Assembly (NCBI RefSeq): GCF_002094855.1
Contig: NZ_ARYN01000008.1
Location: 62,001-126,000, forward strand
Source of the DNA: Zunongwangia atlantica 22II14-10F7
GTDB taxonomy: Bacteria > Bacteroidota > Bacteroidia > Flavobacteriales > Flavobacteriaceae
Direction: 5' to 3'
Length of the DNA stretch: 64,000 bases
Part shown: positions 16,910 to 25,213 of the stretch, one piece after another
Position numbering within the stretch: the first letter of the stretch is position 1
Layout: every line of letters starts with the position of its first letter
Position numbers and translations under genes: made by a program
The notes under the pieces: generated by a model
Database searches by the model: none
Seen by the model: the letters and a program-made list of their open reading frames with translations, nothing else
What the model was told of the DNA's origin: nothing

Positions 16910-18472
16910 TTAGTGTCCCATTTCGAATAACAGGTTGGTATATGGATCTAAACTTATCGAAACTGGTTCTTCTTGAAGTTCTACTTCAAAAGTTTCTTTC
17001 TTTTTAGTAATATCAAATTCGATAATTTTAGACGTATGATCATAAAATCTTAGTTCAAATTCTAATGGAAATTCAAAATGATTTTTTTGAAGTTGTTGAA
17101 TTGTAACTTTCCATTTTCCATCTTCAAACTTATGATCGTATTTAATTTTTGGCTGTCCATATTGTGTTGTCCACTGTTTAAAAAACTGGTCTAAATCTTC
17201 TCCTGAAGCTGCTTCGAATTCGACTTCTAGATCTGCTGAAGTTGCATTGCTAAATTTATATTTTTGATAATATTGCTGAATTGCCTTCCAGAAATTTTCG
17301 TCACCTACTTTTCTACGAAGCATGTGCAATACCCAGGCACCTTTTTGATAAGAGTTTGGATTTAAAAGTTCCATTAAATCGGTGCGAGAACTATCGATTA
17401 TCGCTGTTTTTGTAGTTTTACTAAAATCAATAACCTGTTGGCGTTCTTCCCATAATTTCTCATTTAATTTCGATTTTCCGTATTGATCCTCAGCATACAA
17501 ATCGGTGAAATACGTGGCAAAACCTTCACTTAGCCAAAGATGCGACCAATCAGATTCAGAAGCTGAATCTCCAAACCACTGGTGTGCAATTTCATGCGCC
17601 ATTAAAAATTCAGAAGTACGTTTCCCATCAACCGAGTTTTCAAAATAGAAGATATTTCCTGCATTTTCCATTCCGCCATAACGCGTGGTAGATTGTACGT
17701 TTGCTAATTTTGTAAAAGGAAAAGGCCCTATTTTTTCAGTAAAATAATTTAGGATTCTTTCTGCCTGCGCATAATCGAAAAAGCCAGCTTCTTTATTTTC
17801 TGGATACACCCAGGATGAAAGCGGAATTTCTGCAATTTCTCCTAAATGTTGTACGGCAAATTCAGCCACACCAATCACCATTACTTTTGTAGGTAATTCT
17901 AGCGGAGAAGCGTAGACATAGAGTGAATTATCATCATCGAGATTGGTCACTTCCTGAAGTGTGCCTGTGGCCACCACCTGGTATTTTGAAGGTGCGGTTA
18001 CATGAAAAGAAACTTTAGCTTTATCTGAAGGATGATCGATTAGTGGTAACCAAAGATGTGCTCTATTTGGCCAGTTATCACCAAAAAAAGTGCGGTCTCC
18101 GTATTTATTTTCGCTAATTATAAGTCCGTCTTCCGGAATTCCATGATAATAGATCGTAACTTCACCTTCAGCAGTAGTGCTTATGTTTAATTTTTCTCCG
18201 GAATGTTTAAAATCTAAGCGTTTTCCATTTTGAAGAATTTTGTCCACCTGCATTCCTTTGCCATTTTCTTCCGCAGCAAAATCTAGTTCAAGGACATCAG
18301 CTCCTTCAGTATACTTAAAATCGATAAGCGTTTTCCCTTCAATAATGTCGTTATTATCATTCAGTTTTAAATGAAATTCATATTCCTGGATATCTACTTT
18401 TGGATTTTGTGCTAATAATAGAGCAGGAGCGAGAATATTCAGAATAGAGAGAAGAAAAAAAATGCGTTTCAT
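16910..18472 (-). CDS. Exported M1-family zinc aminopeptidase
   Basis: This is a 520-residue protein counted from the ATG at 18472. That start gives a proper signal peptide (MKRIFFLLSILNILAPALLLAQ) and is preferred over an upstream in-frame ATG at 18508. The M1 hallmarks are the exopeptidase motif GGMENAG (about 266-272), zinc motif HEIAH (293-297), and WLSEGFATY with the third zinc ligand Glu. The family cleaves N-terminal amino acids from peptides. It is shorter than the usual 600-850 residues because the C-terminal helical domain is reduced. It probably acts in the periplasm. The convergent gene at 16306-16908 ends 1 bp away. Confidence 0.9.
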   Translation of the reverse strand: MKRIFFLLSILNILAPALLLAQNPKVDIQEYEFHLKLNDNNDIIEGKTLIDFKYTEGADVLELDFAAEENGKGMQVDKILQNGKRLDFKHSGEKLNISTTAEGEVTIYYHGIPEDGLIISENKYGDRTFFGDNWPNRAHLWLPLIDHPSDKAKVSFHVTAPSKYQVVATGTLQEVTNLDDDNSLYVYASPLELPTKVMVIGVAEFAVQHLGEIAEIPLSSWVYPENKEAGFFDYAQAERILNYFTEKIGPFPFTKLANVQSTTRYGGMENAGNIFYFENSVDGKRTSEFLMAHEIAHQWFGDSASESDWSHLWLSEGFATYFTDLYAEDQYGKSKLNEKLWEERQQVIDFSKTTKTAIIDSSRTDLMELLNPNSYQKGAWVLHMLRRKVGDENFWKAIQQYYQKYKFSNATSADLEVEFEAASGEDLDQFFKQWTTQYGQPKIKYDHKFEDGKWKVTIQQLQKNHFEFPLEFELRFYDHTSKIIEFDITKKKETFEVELQEEPVSISLDPYTNLLFEMGH

Positions 18473-18522
18473 TTTATCGATTTTGAGCTTTAAAATTACT
18501 GTTTTCAATTCAGCTAGAAAAT

Positions 18523-18556
18523 AAAAAAGCCGCTTCTATGTAAAAAGCGACTTTTT
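18523..18556 (-). terminator. Terminator of the aldo/keto reductase gene
   Basis: An AAAAAGCCGCTT-type stem with one mismatch and flanking A/T runs is read on the minus strand. It lies upstream of the M1 peptidase gene and downstream of the aldo/keto reductase gene. Confidence 0.6.
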
Positions 18557-18572
18557 TAGTTATCAATTATTT

Positions 18573-18676
18573 GTCATTCCGGACTTGATCCGGAATCTCA
18601 TAAAGATTGTAAAATAAAAATTATAGAGTGAGATCCTGAATCAAGCCTGCCAGCCGGCGAGGCAGGTTCAGGGTGA
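18573..18676. repeat. REP-like intergenic element with three nested palindromes
   Basis: The element runs from GTCATTCCGGA to TTCAGGGTGAC. Inside are TTCCGG-ACTTGAT-CCGGAA and GCCTGCC-N9-GGCAGG. GATCCTGAA pairs with the terminal TTCAGG. Its G+C content is clearly higher than that of the flanks. This form is a common non-coding dispersed repeat in flavobacterial genomes. I find only this copy in the window. Confidence 0.65.
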
Positions 18677-18724
18677 CTATAATTCCATCTTGACTTTTAG
18701 CTCACATTTTATTCATTTAAAAAA

Positions 18725-19717
18725 TTAGAACTGCGGAGTTTCGCAACGTTCATCGATCAATCCTTCGTTCTTTAGTTCGACCCAAAAGTCTTTTGGAATT
18801 TTCACATCAAAAGCTTTTACATTTTCTACGTTTTGGTAAGGTTTGCTGGCACCAGCTAAAACAGTATCGACCACTTTTGGCGTATAGGAGAACTGGATTG
18901 CAGCTTTCGCAAGATCAACATCGTATTTATCGGCAATTTTGATCATCTTTTTGTAGCGAGAATCTACATCTTCGGGCATTTCACCTGCATAATTATATCG
19001 CTTCTGACCGCTTAGCAAACCGGCATTAAATGGAGCGGCAACAATTAATCCAACACCACTTTCTTCAACCTTTGGGAAAAGACGATCTAAAGAATCTTTG
19101 TGATCGATCATCGAATATTGAATCGCAGAAACAAAAAGGTCTGGATCTGCATAATCGATTGTTCTTATAATTGGTTCTACGGTATTTACACCAAGTCCCC
19201 AACCTTTAATTAAACCTTCTTCACGCATTTTGGTAAGCTCTGGCATCGCACCTTTTTTAGCGATTTCAAAATGTTCTTCCCAATCGCCAAGATCGGCATT
19301 ATTGTCTGGCGAAAGATCGTGGATAAAAGCATAATCGATACTTTCTACGCCCAATCGCTGCAAACTATCTTCTACAGATCGTCTAACACCTTCTGCCGTA
19401 TAATCATATTGATAATCGAAAGGAGAAGGATCTACCCATTGCGTTTCTGGAATATTGTTAGTCGGTGTAAAAAGTCGACCTACTTTGGTTGAGAGGATAT
19501 AATCTTCGCGTTTTTTATTTTTTAGGAAATGGCCCATTCTTCGCTCACTTAAACCTAAACCGTACCAGGGCGAAGTATCATATTGTCTTATACCACTTTC
19601 CCAGGCAGATTCTAGCACCTGGCCAGATTGTTTATCATCTATTTTATCAAAACCGGTACCAATAGCAACACCACCAAAAGCCAGTTTTTCTAATTTTAAA
19701 TTTTTCTTTGTGCTCAT
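18725..19717 (-). CDS. Aldo/keto reductase (D-threo-aldose 1-dehydrogenase-like)
   Basis: This 330-residue (alpha/beta)8 oxidoreductase begins with LAFGGVAIGTGF. It has the catalytic Asp/Tyr block QYDTSPWYGLGLSERRMGHFL, Lys in STKVG, and DYAFIHDL. This arrangement is typical of the group oxidising fucose, arabinose or related aldoses to lactones with NAD(P). It is monocistronic and divergent from the sulfur operon at 19941. A role in algal or plant sugar catabolism would fit the GH genes elsewhere in the window, but this is inference. Confidence 0.85.
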   Translation of the reverse strand: MSTKKNLKLEKLAFGGVAIGTGFDKIDDKQSGQVLESAWESGIRQYDTSPWYGLGLSERRMGHFLKNKKREDYILSTKVGRLFTPTNNIPETQWVDPSPFDYQYDYTAEGVRRSVEDSLQRLGVESIDYAFIHDLSPDNNADLGDWEEHFEIAKKGAMPELTKMREEGLIKGWGLGVNTVEPIIRTIDYADPDLFVSAIQYSMIDHKDSLDRLFPKVEESGVGLIVAAPFNAGLLSGQKRYNYAGEMPEDVDSRYKKMIKIADKYDVDLAKAAIQFSYTPKVVDTVLAGASKPYQNVENVKAFDVKIPKDFWVELKNEGLIDERCETPQF

Positions 19718-19878
19718 ATTTTCTTTTTCTGATTTTAGCCTGAAAATAATAAAGTATTTAATTACTCAGGCTTAGTTTAACGCCTTATAACATTTATATT
19801 TATACTTAAAGGTTTGCGATTGTTAAAGGATATTCAAGATTCTTTAATCCTTTAGTAAGACTTGGAATGGGAAATACT

Positions 19879-19892
19879 GTAACAAAAGTTAC
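19879..19892. promoter_or_regulatory. Crp/Fnr-type operator 2, hydroxylase/persulfide dioxygenase promoter
   Basis: GTAAC-AAAA-GTTAC is a perfect palindrome whose 3' end is 22 nt before the -7 box TACTTTTG (19915-19922), the same spacing as operator 1. The palindrome centre lies 55 nt before the ATG at 19941. The two flanking bases on the right (TG) are identical to operator 1. Confidence 0.8.
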
Positions 19893-19914
19893 TGGCCTTG
19901 CTTTAGCTTTTGGT

Positions 19915-19922
19915 TACTTTTG
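19915..19922 (+). promoter_or_regulatory. -7 box of the hydroxylase/persulfide dioxygenase operon
   Basis: TACTTTTG matches TAnnTTTG exactly. It lies 18 nt before the ATG at 19941 and between the palindrome and the start codon, so it argues against a translation start at the upstream TTG (19920). Confidence 0.7.
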
Positions 19923-19940
19923 CTGCGGAATAATTTAAAA

Positions 19941-20825
19941 ATGGACAAATATTTAAAAATAATTCAGGATTCGTTTACCGGATATTTTAATTACCTGGTG
20001 CAGGAGATTACCAATCCTTCCTGGACAAATTATTTTTACTGGCTTATAGCGATTTCGTTATTTGTCTGGATTTTAGAAATTGTATTACCCTGGCGTAAAG
20101 AACAACCGATCTTTAGAAAAGGTTTTTGGCTGGATGGTTTTTATATTTTATTCAATTTTTTCCTGTTTTCGTTGATTGGTTACAATGCCTTATCGAATAT
20201 TGGTGTAGCGCTTTTCAATGATTTCTTGGGACTTTTTGGGATCGAAAATATTGTGGCCGTAAATATCCAAAATCTGCCAGTTTGGGGACAGTTGCTAATC
20301 ATGTTCGTAATAGCCGATTTTATTCAGTGGAATGTTCACCGGCAGTTACATAAACGCCCCTGGTTGTGGCAATTTCATAAAGTACATCATAGTGTAAAAG
20401 AAATGGGTTTTGCGGCGCAGTTTAGGTTTCATTTTATGGAAACTATTGTTTACAAAACCGCACAGTATATTCCTTTAGCGATGATAGGTTTTGGGATTCA
20501 GGAGCTTTTTATCGTTCATATGTTTAGTGTCTTGATTGGGCATTTAAACCACGCAAACGTGGGCTGGAATTATGGATTTTTAGGTTATATTTTCAACAAT
20601 CCAAAAATGCATATCTGGCATCACTCCAAAGTATTACCCGATTCGCATCCCTACGGAATGAATTTCGGCTTAAGTTTAAGTATTTGGGATTATATTTTTA
20701 GAACAGCATATATTCCGAAGAGCGGAAAAAGTATAGAACTTGGTTTTGAAGGAGACGAAGATTTTCCTAGAAGCTTTAAAGAACAAATGACTTTTCCGTT
20801 TAAAAACAATAAAGAAACAAACTAA
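19941..20825 (+). CDS. Sterol-desaturase/fatty-acid-hydroxylase superfamily membrane protein
   Basis: This 294-residue di-iron membrane enzyme is counted from the ATG at 19941, which follows the -7 box. The histidine clusters of the superfamily are present: HRQLH, HKVHHS, HLNH and HIWHHSK. Four or five membrane helices precede and surround them. Relatives hydroxylate or desaturate sterols, fatty acids or carotenoids with oxygen. It lies 15 bp before the persulfide dioxygenase/rhodanese gene and shares its operator. Its link to sulfur metabolism is therefore clear from context but unexplained by its family. Confidence 0.85.
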   Translation: MDKYLKIIQDSFTGYFNYLVQEITNPSWTNYFYWLIAISLFVWILEIVLPWRKEQPIFRKGFWLDGFYILFNFFLFSLIGYNALSNIGVALFNDFLGLFGIENIVAVNIQNLPVWGQLLIMFVIADFIQWNVHRQLHKRPWLWQFHKVHHSVKEMGFAAQFRFHFMETIVYKTAQYIPLAMIGFGIQELFIVHMFSVLIGHLNHANVGWNYGFLGYIFNNPKMHIWHHSKVLPDSHPYGMNFGLSLSIWDYIFRTAYIPKSGKSIELGFEGDEDFPRSFKEQMTFPFKNNKETN

Positions 20826-20840
20826 TAAAAGAATAGAGAA

Positions 20841-22184
20841 ATGATCATAGAACAGTTTAATGACGAGGCTTTAGCCCATTATTCGTATGCAATTGTAAGT
20901 GAAGGTGAAATGGCGCTGGTAGATCCATCTAGAAATCCTATGCCGTATTATAAGTTTGCTGAAGAGCATAATGCAAAGATCGTAGCGGTTTTCGAAACGC
21001 ATCCTCATGCCGATTTTATTAGCAGTCACTTACAAATTCATGAAGAAACTGCGGCAACTATTTTTGTAAGCAAATTGGTAGGCGCAGATTATGATCATAA
21101 AAGTTTTGATGAAGGCGATACCTTCGAATTAGGAAAGGTGACTTTTAGCGCTTTAAACACGCCGGGGCACAGTCCAGATAGTATCACGGTAGTCGCCAAA
21201 GAAGAAAACGAAACGGCTCTTTTTACCGGAGATACTTTATTTATAGGAAATGTTGGTCGGCCAGATTTACGCGAAAACGCCGGGAACATGAAAGCCAAGC
21301 GTATCGATCTTGCCAAGCAAATGTACAACACTATGCAAACTAAATTTAACGGGCTGCCAGATGATGCTTTGGTATATCCGGCACATGGTGCAGGATCGCT
21401 ATGTGGTAAAAATATGAGCAGCGATTCTTCCAGTACATTAGGAAATGAACGTATGGGAAACTGGGCTTTTAAAGAACAAACCGAGGATGAGTTTGTAGAG
21501 GAGATTTTAAAAGATCAGCCGTTTATTCCGTCTTATTTTGGATTTGATGTAGATATCAACAAAGCTGGAGCTTTAAACGTACAGAAAGCAAAATATAATG
21601 TTCCGGTTTTTCTAAATGTAGATGAAATTGAAGAAGGTTTAACGATCGTAGATACAAGAGGCGGAGACGATTTTAAAAAGTCACATTTGCCGGGAAGTAT
21701 TAATATTATGGCGACATCGCCTAAGCAAAAGTTCGAAACCTGGTTAGGAGCGATCATTCAGCCAGAAGAAGCTTTTTATTTAGTGGCGCCTTCAGTAGAA
21801 GATATTGATGCTTTGTTGGAGCGTGTTGCAAAAATTGCTTACGAAAAATATCTAAAAGCGATCATTACTGTTGCTGAAGATCTTGAAGGTTCTACCGAAT
21901 TTTTAGAGGTAAATCATTTTAAAGAAAATCCTTCAGCATATACCATTGTGGATATTAGAAATACTTCTGAAGTTGAAGAAGGGAAGTTTTTTGAAAGTGC
22001 AATTGCCATTCCGCTAAACGAATTAAGAGATCGTACAGACGAAATCCCAACAGATAAACCAGTTGTTGTGCATTGTGCCGGCGGCTATCGATCTGCAGCC
22101 GGAAGCAGCATTGTAGATAAGCAGTTAACCGGAATTAAAGTTTTTGATCTAAGTGATGCAGTGAACGATTTTAAGTCACTGTAA
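20841..22184 (+). CDS. CstB-like persulfide dioxygenase with two rhodanese domains
   Basis: This 447-residue three-domain enzyme begins with an ETHE1-type MBL domain (about 1-235): THPHADFISSH (ligands His54, His56, Asp58), GHSPDS, FTGDTLFIGNVGRPDL and PAHGAGSLCG. A pseudo-rhodanese without catalytic Cys follows (about 260-360, YLVAPSVED in place of the loop), then an active rhodanese (about 365-447) with Cys412 in HCAGGYR. This order equals staphylococcal CstB, which converts low-molecular-weight persulfides to thiosulfate and sulfite with oxygen. It is the second gene of the operator-2 operon. A biochemical role in sulfide/persulfide detoxification is well supported by the family. Confidence 0.92.
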   Translation: MIIEQFNDEALAHYSYAIVSEGEMALVDPSRNPMPYYKFAEEHNAKIVAVFETHPHADFISSHLQIHEETAATIFVSKLVGADYDHKSFDEGDTFELGKVTFSALNTPGHSPDSITVVAKEENETALFTGDTLFIGNVGRPDLRENAGNMKAKRIDLAKQMYNTMQTKFNGLPDDALVYPAHGAGSLCGKNMSSDSSSTLGNERMGNWAFKEQTEDEFVEEILKDQPFIPSYFGFDVDINKAGALNVQKAKYNVPVFLNVDEIEEGLTIVDTRGGDDFKKSHLPGSINIMATSPKQKFETWLGAIIQPEEAFYLVAPSVEDIDALLERVAKIAYEKYLKAIITVAEDLEGSTEFLEVNHFKENPSAYTIVDIRNTSEVEEGKFFESAIAIPLNELRDRTDEIPTDKPVVVHCAGGYRSAAGSSIVDKQLTGIKVFDLSDAVNDFKSL

Positions 22185-22232
22185 ATGATTTATAAAACCT
22201 TTTTTTGTAAACTTAATTGGTGCTTTACTTTC

Positions 22233-22958
22233 TTAATGTTTTTTTACATCATATATCATACTAGCAATTAAATCATCATCATTTAAAGCCCATAATTTTT
22301 TAGGATCATTGCCTTCCCAAGGAGACATACAGTAAAAAACATATCCTTTAATGTTAGTAGAATTGTAAAATTTATGTAAACTTCTCTTATTAATGTCAGA
22401 GATCATTTTCTGTGTAAATAAAATAAACTCGCAATTCGTATTTTCATAAAATTTCAAAAAAAATCTGGCTTTAGATATAATCAAATTTAAATCAGCATTT
22501 GAATTTGCTCGATGGTGGTAAAAGAATTTTATTTTTTTTCTACTTGCTGAAAGCTTTTTCATACGCTCTACCTTTCTTTTATAACTTAATAGATGATTTG
22601 GATTATTTATTATATCATGGTGGGTGAATTCAAATCCATTTTGATGCATATTTTTGTAAATATTATTTTCCAAACGATAATATTTATTTCTTTGCACTTC
22701 CTTGCTGTTAATGTGGCCTATTTTAATAAAAGTTGGGTTCAAAAGGTTTTTATAATTTTCTTTTTCAAGTTGAATAGCGTAATCTATATTGCTTCTTCCA
22801 TGGGAATAAGGCGTACTAAAAGATTTCAAATGATATCTTGCTAATATATTATCTGTGAGGCAGTTTTCACCAATTGAAATATAAATAGTGTTTTTGAAAA
22901 GCTTATTGAATTTTAATAAGTTGTCAAAAGCTTTTTTAATCTTTTGGAGTATGAACAT
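22233..22958 (-). CDS. DUF1796-type putative papain-like cysteine peptidase
   Basis: This 241-residue soluble protein begins with IYISIGENC (Cys33 as candidate nucleophile) and LKSFSTPYSHG, the position where DUF1796 proteins carry their S-x-PFDW segment. FFYHHRANS and the C-terminal WALNDDDLI region also fit. The family is often found near polysaccharide or teichoic-acid genes, but no such genes are near here. The coding sequence and its 150-bp upstream region are clearly richer in A+T than the neighbours, and the gene stands alone, which suggests acquisition by transfer. The function is unproven. Confidence 0.65.
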   Translation of the reverse strand: MFILQKIKKAFDNLLKFNKLFKNTIYISIGENCLTDNILARYHLKSFSTPYSHGRSNIDYAIQLEKENYKNLLNPTFIKIGHINSKEVQRNKYYRLENNIYKNMHQNGFEFTHHDIINNPNHLLSYKRKVERMKKLSASRKKIKFFYHHRANSNADLNLIISKARFFLKFYENTNCEFILFTQKMISDINKRSLHKFYNSTNIKGYVFYCMSPWEGNDPKKLWALNDDDLIASMIYDVKKH

Positions 22959-23113
22959 TTTAATTTTGATTGGGTTAGTGATTACTAAATATAACTAAAT
23001 TGGAATAAAAATATTTTATCATTCTATATAATTATTAATCTTTCAGTAAAAGCCTTATTAATTTTTTATATTTACAAAGCTTGTTGCTTAAAATGAGCAA
23101 AAATTGATCAAAT

Positions 23114-23599
23114 ATGGAGAAAAAGTTTAAGGTTAAAGTGAACAATACATCAAAATTTGAGTTTACTGAAAACCAAATCTTAGATTTAGATATTCAAGCC
23201 ACTGGAAATACTGATTTTCATATACTTCACGAGCATAAATCCTTTAAAGCTTCCATAGAAAAAAGTGATTTTTTAAAAAGGCAATATTCGATAAAAATCA
23301 ACTCCAATATTTACAATATTAATATCGCAAACGATTTAGATCTTTTGATCGAAAAAATGGGACTTTCTCTCGGGTCTGCGCAATTGATTAACGATATCAA
23401 AGCCCCTATGCCAGGATTAATTCTGGAAGTAAATGTCGAAGAAGGCACAGCGGTAAAAGAAGGCGATTATTTACTGGTTTTAGAAGCCATGAAAATGGAA
23501 AATACGATTACCGCACCCCGAGAAGGAGTGGTAAAAAGTATCCAGATCAAAAACGGCGAAACCGTAGAGAAAAACCAGTTGCTTATTGAAATGGAATAA
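23114..23599 (+). CDS. Biotin carboxyl carrier protein of an acyl-CoA carboxylase
   Basis: This 161-residue protein has a variable N-terminal half and a biotinyl domain (about 92-161). The biotinylation motif is EAMKMEN with Lys127, preceded by APMPGLILEVNVEEGTAV. It leads the order carrier, biotin carboxylase, carboxyltransferase. It carries carboxybiotin between the two partner subunits in the cytoplasm. Co-transcription is supported by the 27-bp gap to the next gene. Confidence 0.93.
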   Translation: MEKKFKVKVNNTSKFEFTENQILDLDIQATGNTDFHILHEHKSFKASIEKSDFLKRQYSIKINSNIYNINIANDLDLLIEKMGLSLGSAQLINDIKAPMPGLILEVNVEEGTAVKEGDYLLVLEAMKMENTITAPREGVVKSIQIKNGETVEKNQLLIEME

Positions 23600-23626
23600 T
23601 CCTTATTCCGCTAAAATTTGTAAAAA

Positions 23627-25081
23627 ATGAAGAAAATATTAGTAGCTAACCGTGGTGAAATTGCCCTGCGAGTACTAAAAACTATTCAGAAAATGGGCAT
23701 TAAAACCGTTGCTATTTTTTCTGAAGCCGATAGAAATGCACCGCATGTAAAATTTGCTGATGAAGCGGTTTGCGTTGGGCCGGCACCGTCTAATCAATCC
23801 TATTTGTTAGGAGATAAGATCATTGAAATTTGTAAAGAATTAAATGTCGACGGAATTCATCCCGGATACGGATTTTTAAGTGAGAATGCCGGTTTTGCTG
23901 AAGCAGTAGAAAACGCAGGTATCACGTTTATCGGTCCGCATAGTAAAGCCATCCGAATCATGGGAAGCAAGCTAGCAGCCAAAGATGCGGTGAAAAAGTA
24001 TGATATTCCTATGGTTCCCGGGATCGACGAAGCGATCACAGATACCGCAAAAGCTAAAAAGATCGCTACAGAGATTGGTTATCCTATTTTAATAAAAGCC
24101 TCTGCCGGTGGTGGAGGAAAAGGAATGCGAGTGGTAGAGCAGGAAAAAGATTTGGAAGACCAAATGAAACGTGCGATTAGTGAAGCCGAATCTGCCTTTG
24201 GTGATGGCTCAGTTTTTATTGAAAAATATGTTGCTTCTCCGCGTCATATAGAAATTCAGGTTTTAGCAGATACGCACGGAAATACACTTCATCTATTTGA
24301 GCGTGAATGCTCGGTACAGCGCCGTCATCAAAAAGTGATCGAGGAAGCGCCATCGATAGTTTTAGACGAAGAACTTCGTGACGCGATGGGAAAAGCAGCG
24401 GTTCGGGTGGCCGAAGCCTGCGATTATGTAGGTGCCGGTACGGTGGAGTTCTTATTCGATGAAAATCGAAACTTTTATTTTTTAGAAATGAATACCAGGC
24501 TTCAGGTAGAGCATCCTGTAACCGAATATATAACTGGAATCGATCTTGTTGAAGAGCAAATTAAAATTGCAAGGGGAGAGGAGCTCAGTATTAAACAGGA
24601 AGATTTAAAGATTACCGGTCATGCGCTGGAGTTACGGGTTTATGCTGAAGATCCTATGGATAATTTTCTGCCCAGCGTTGGGAAGTTGGAGAAATATAAA
24701 ATTCCTTCCGGAGAAAAAATTCGGGTAGATAATGGATTTGAAGAAGGGATGGATGTACCGATCTATTACGATCCTATGCTTGCCAAATTAATTACCTACG
24801 GAAAAAATCGAGAAGAAGCGATACAGTTAATGATCAAAGCGATCGATGATTACCAGGTAGAAGGTGTTTCTACAACGCTGAGTTTCGGGAAATTCGTTTT
24901 TGAACATGAAGCCTTTACTTCAGGAAATTTCGAAACTCATTTTGTGAAGAAATATTATTCTCCTGAAAAACTTCAAAATGAAATTGAAGAAGAATCGAAG
25001 TTGGCCGCTTTGGTTGCCTTGAAGCAATATTTAAAAGATCAGAAAAAACTAAGATTACCAATTACTGAAGCAAGAGAGTAA
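23627..25081 (+). CDS. Biotin carboxylase subunit of an acyl-CoA carboxylase
   Basis: This 484-residue ATP-grasp enzyme carboxylates biotin on the preceding carrier protein. Visible features are the N-terminal KKILVANRGEIALRVLKT, the lid KASAGGGGKGMRVV, HIEIQVLADTHGN, ERECSVQRRHQKVIEEAPS, and EMNTRLQVEHPVTEYITGIDLVEEQI. The length is slightly above the usual 450 residues owing to a C-terminal extension. The operon context with a PccB-like subunit points to propionyl-CoA or a similar acyl-CoA rather than to the housekeeping acetyl-CoA carboxylase. Confidence 0.94.
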   Translation: MKKILVANRGEIALRVLKTIQKMGIKTVAIFSEADRNAPHVKFADEAVCVGPAPSNQSYLLGDKIIEICKELNVDGIHPGYGFLSENAGFAEAVENAGITFIGPHSKAIRIMGSKLAAKDAVKKYDIPMVPGIDEAITDTAKAKKIATEIGYPILIKASAGGGGKGMRVVEQEKDLEDQMKRAISEAESAFGDGSVFIEKYVASPRHIEIQVLADTHGNTLHLFERECSVQRRHQKVIEEAPSIVLDEELRDAMGKAAVRVAEACDYVGAGTVEFLFDENRNFYFLEMNTRLQVEHPVTEYITGIDLVEEQIKIARGEELSIKQEDLKITGHALELRVYAEDPMDNFLPSVGKLEKYKIPSGEKIRVDNGFEEGMDVPIYYDPMLAKLITYGKNREEAIQLMIKAIDDYQVEGVSTTLSFGKFVFEHEAFTSGNFETHFVKKYYSPEKLQNEIEEESKLAALVALKQYLKDQKKLRLPITEARE

Positions 25082-25213
25082 TTCAGTTGGCAGTTATCAG
25101 TGGGCAGTAACAGTTTTCAGTAGGCAGGAAATAATTAATTTGATAATATGTCGATGAGTCAATTTTGAAAAGTGAAAGCAGGGCTAAACGCTAACAGCTA
25201 AAAATTAAAAACC
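25081..25213. repeat. Degenerate CAGT-rich intergenic spacer
   Basis: The spacer inside the carboxylase operon holds repeated short words (GGCAGT, ATCAGT, TTCAGT) and a GCTAA series (GCTAAACGCTAACAGCTAAA). Similar words occur at 41667-41707 and 49150-49205, and the GCTAA series recurs at 27745-27770. No gene is present. Confidence 0.45.

Noticed and set aside
18473-18508. Start of the M1 peptidase at the upstream ATG (18508)
   Set aside because: It would place 12 residues including several Lys before the signal peptide. The ATG at 18472 gives a regular signal.
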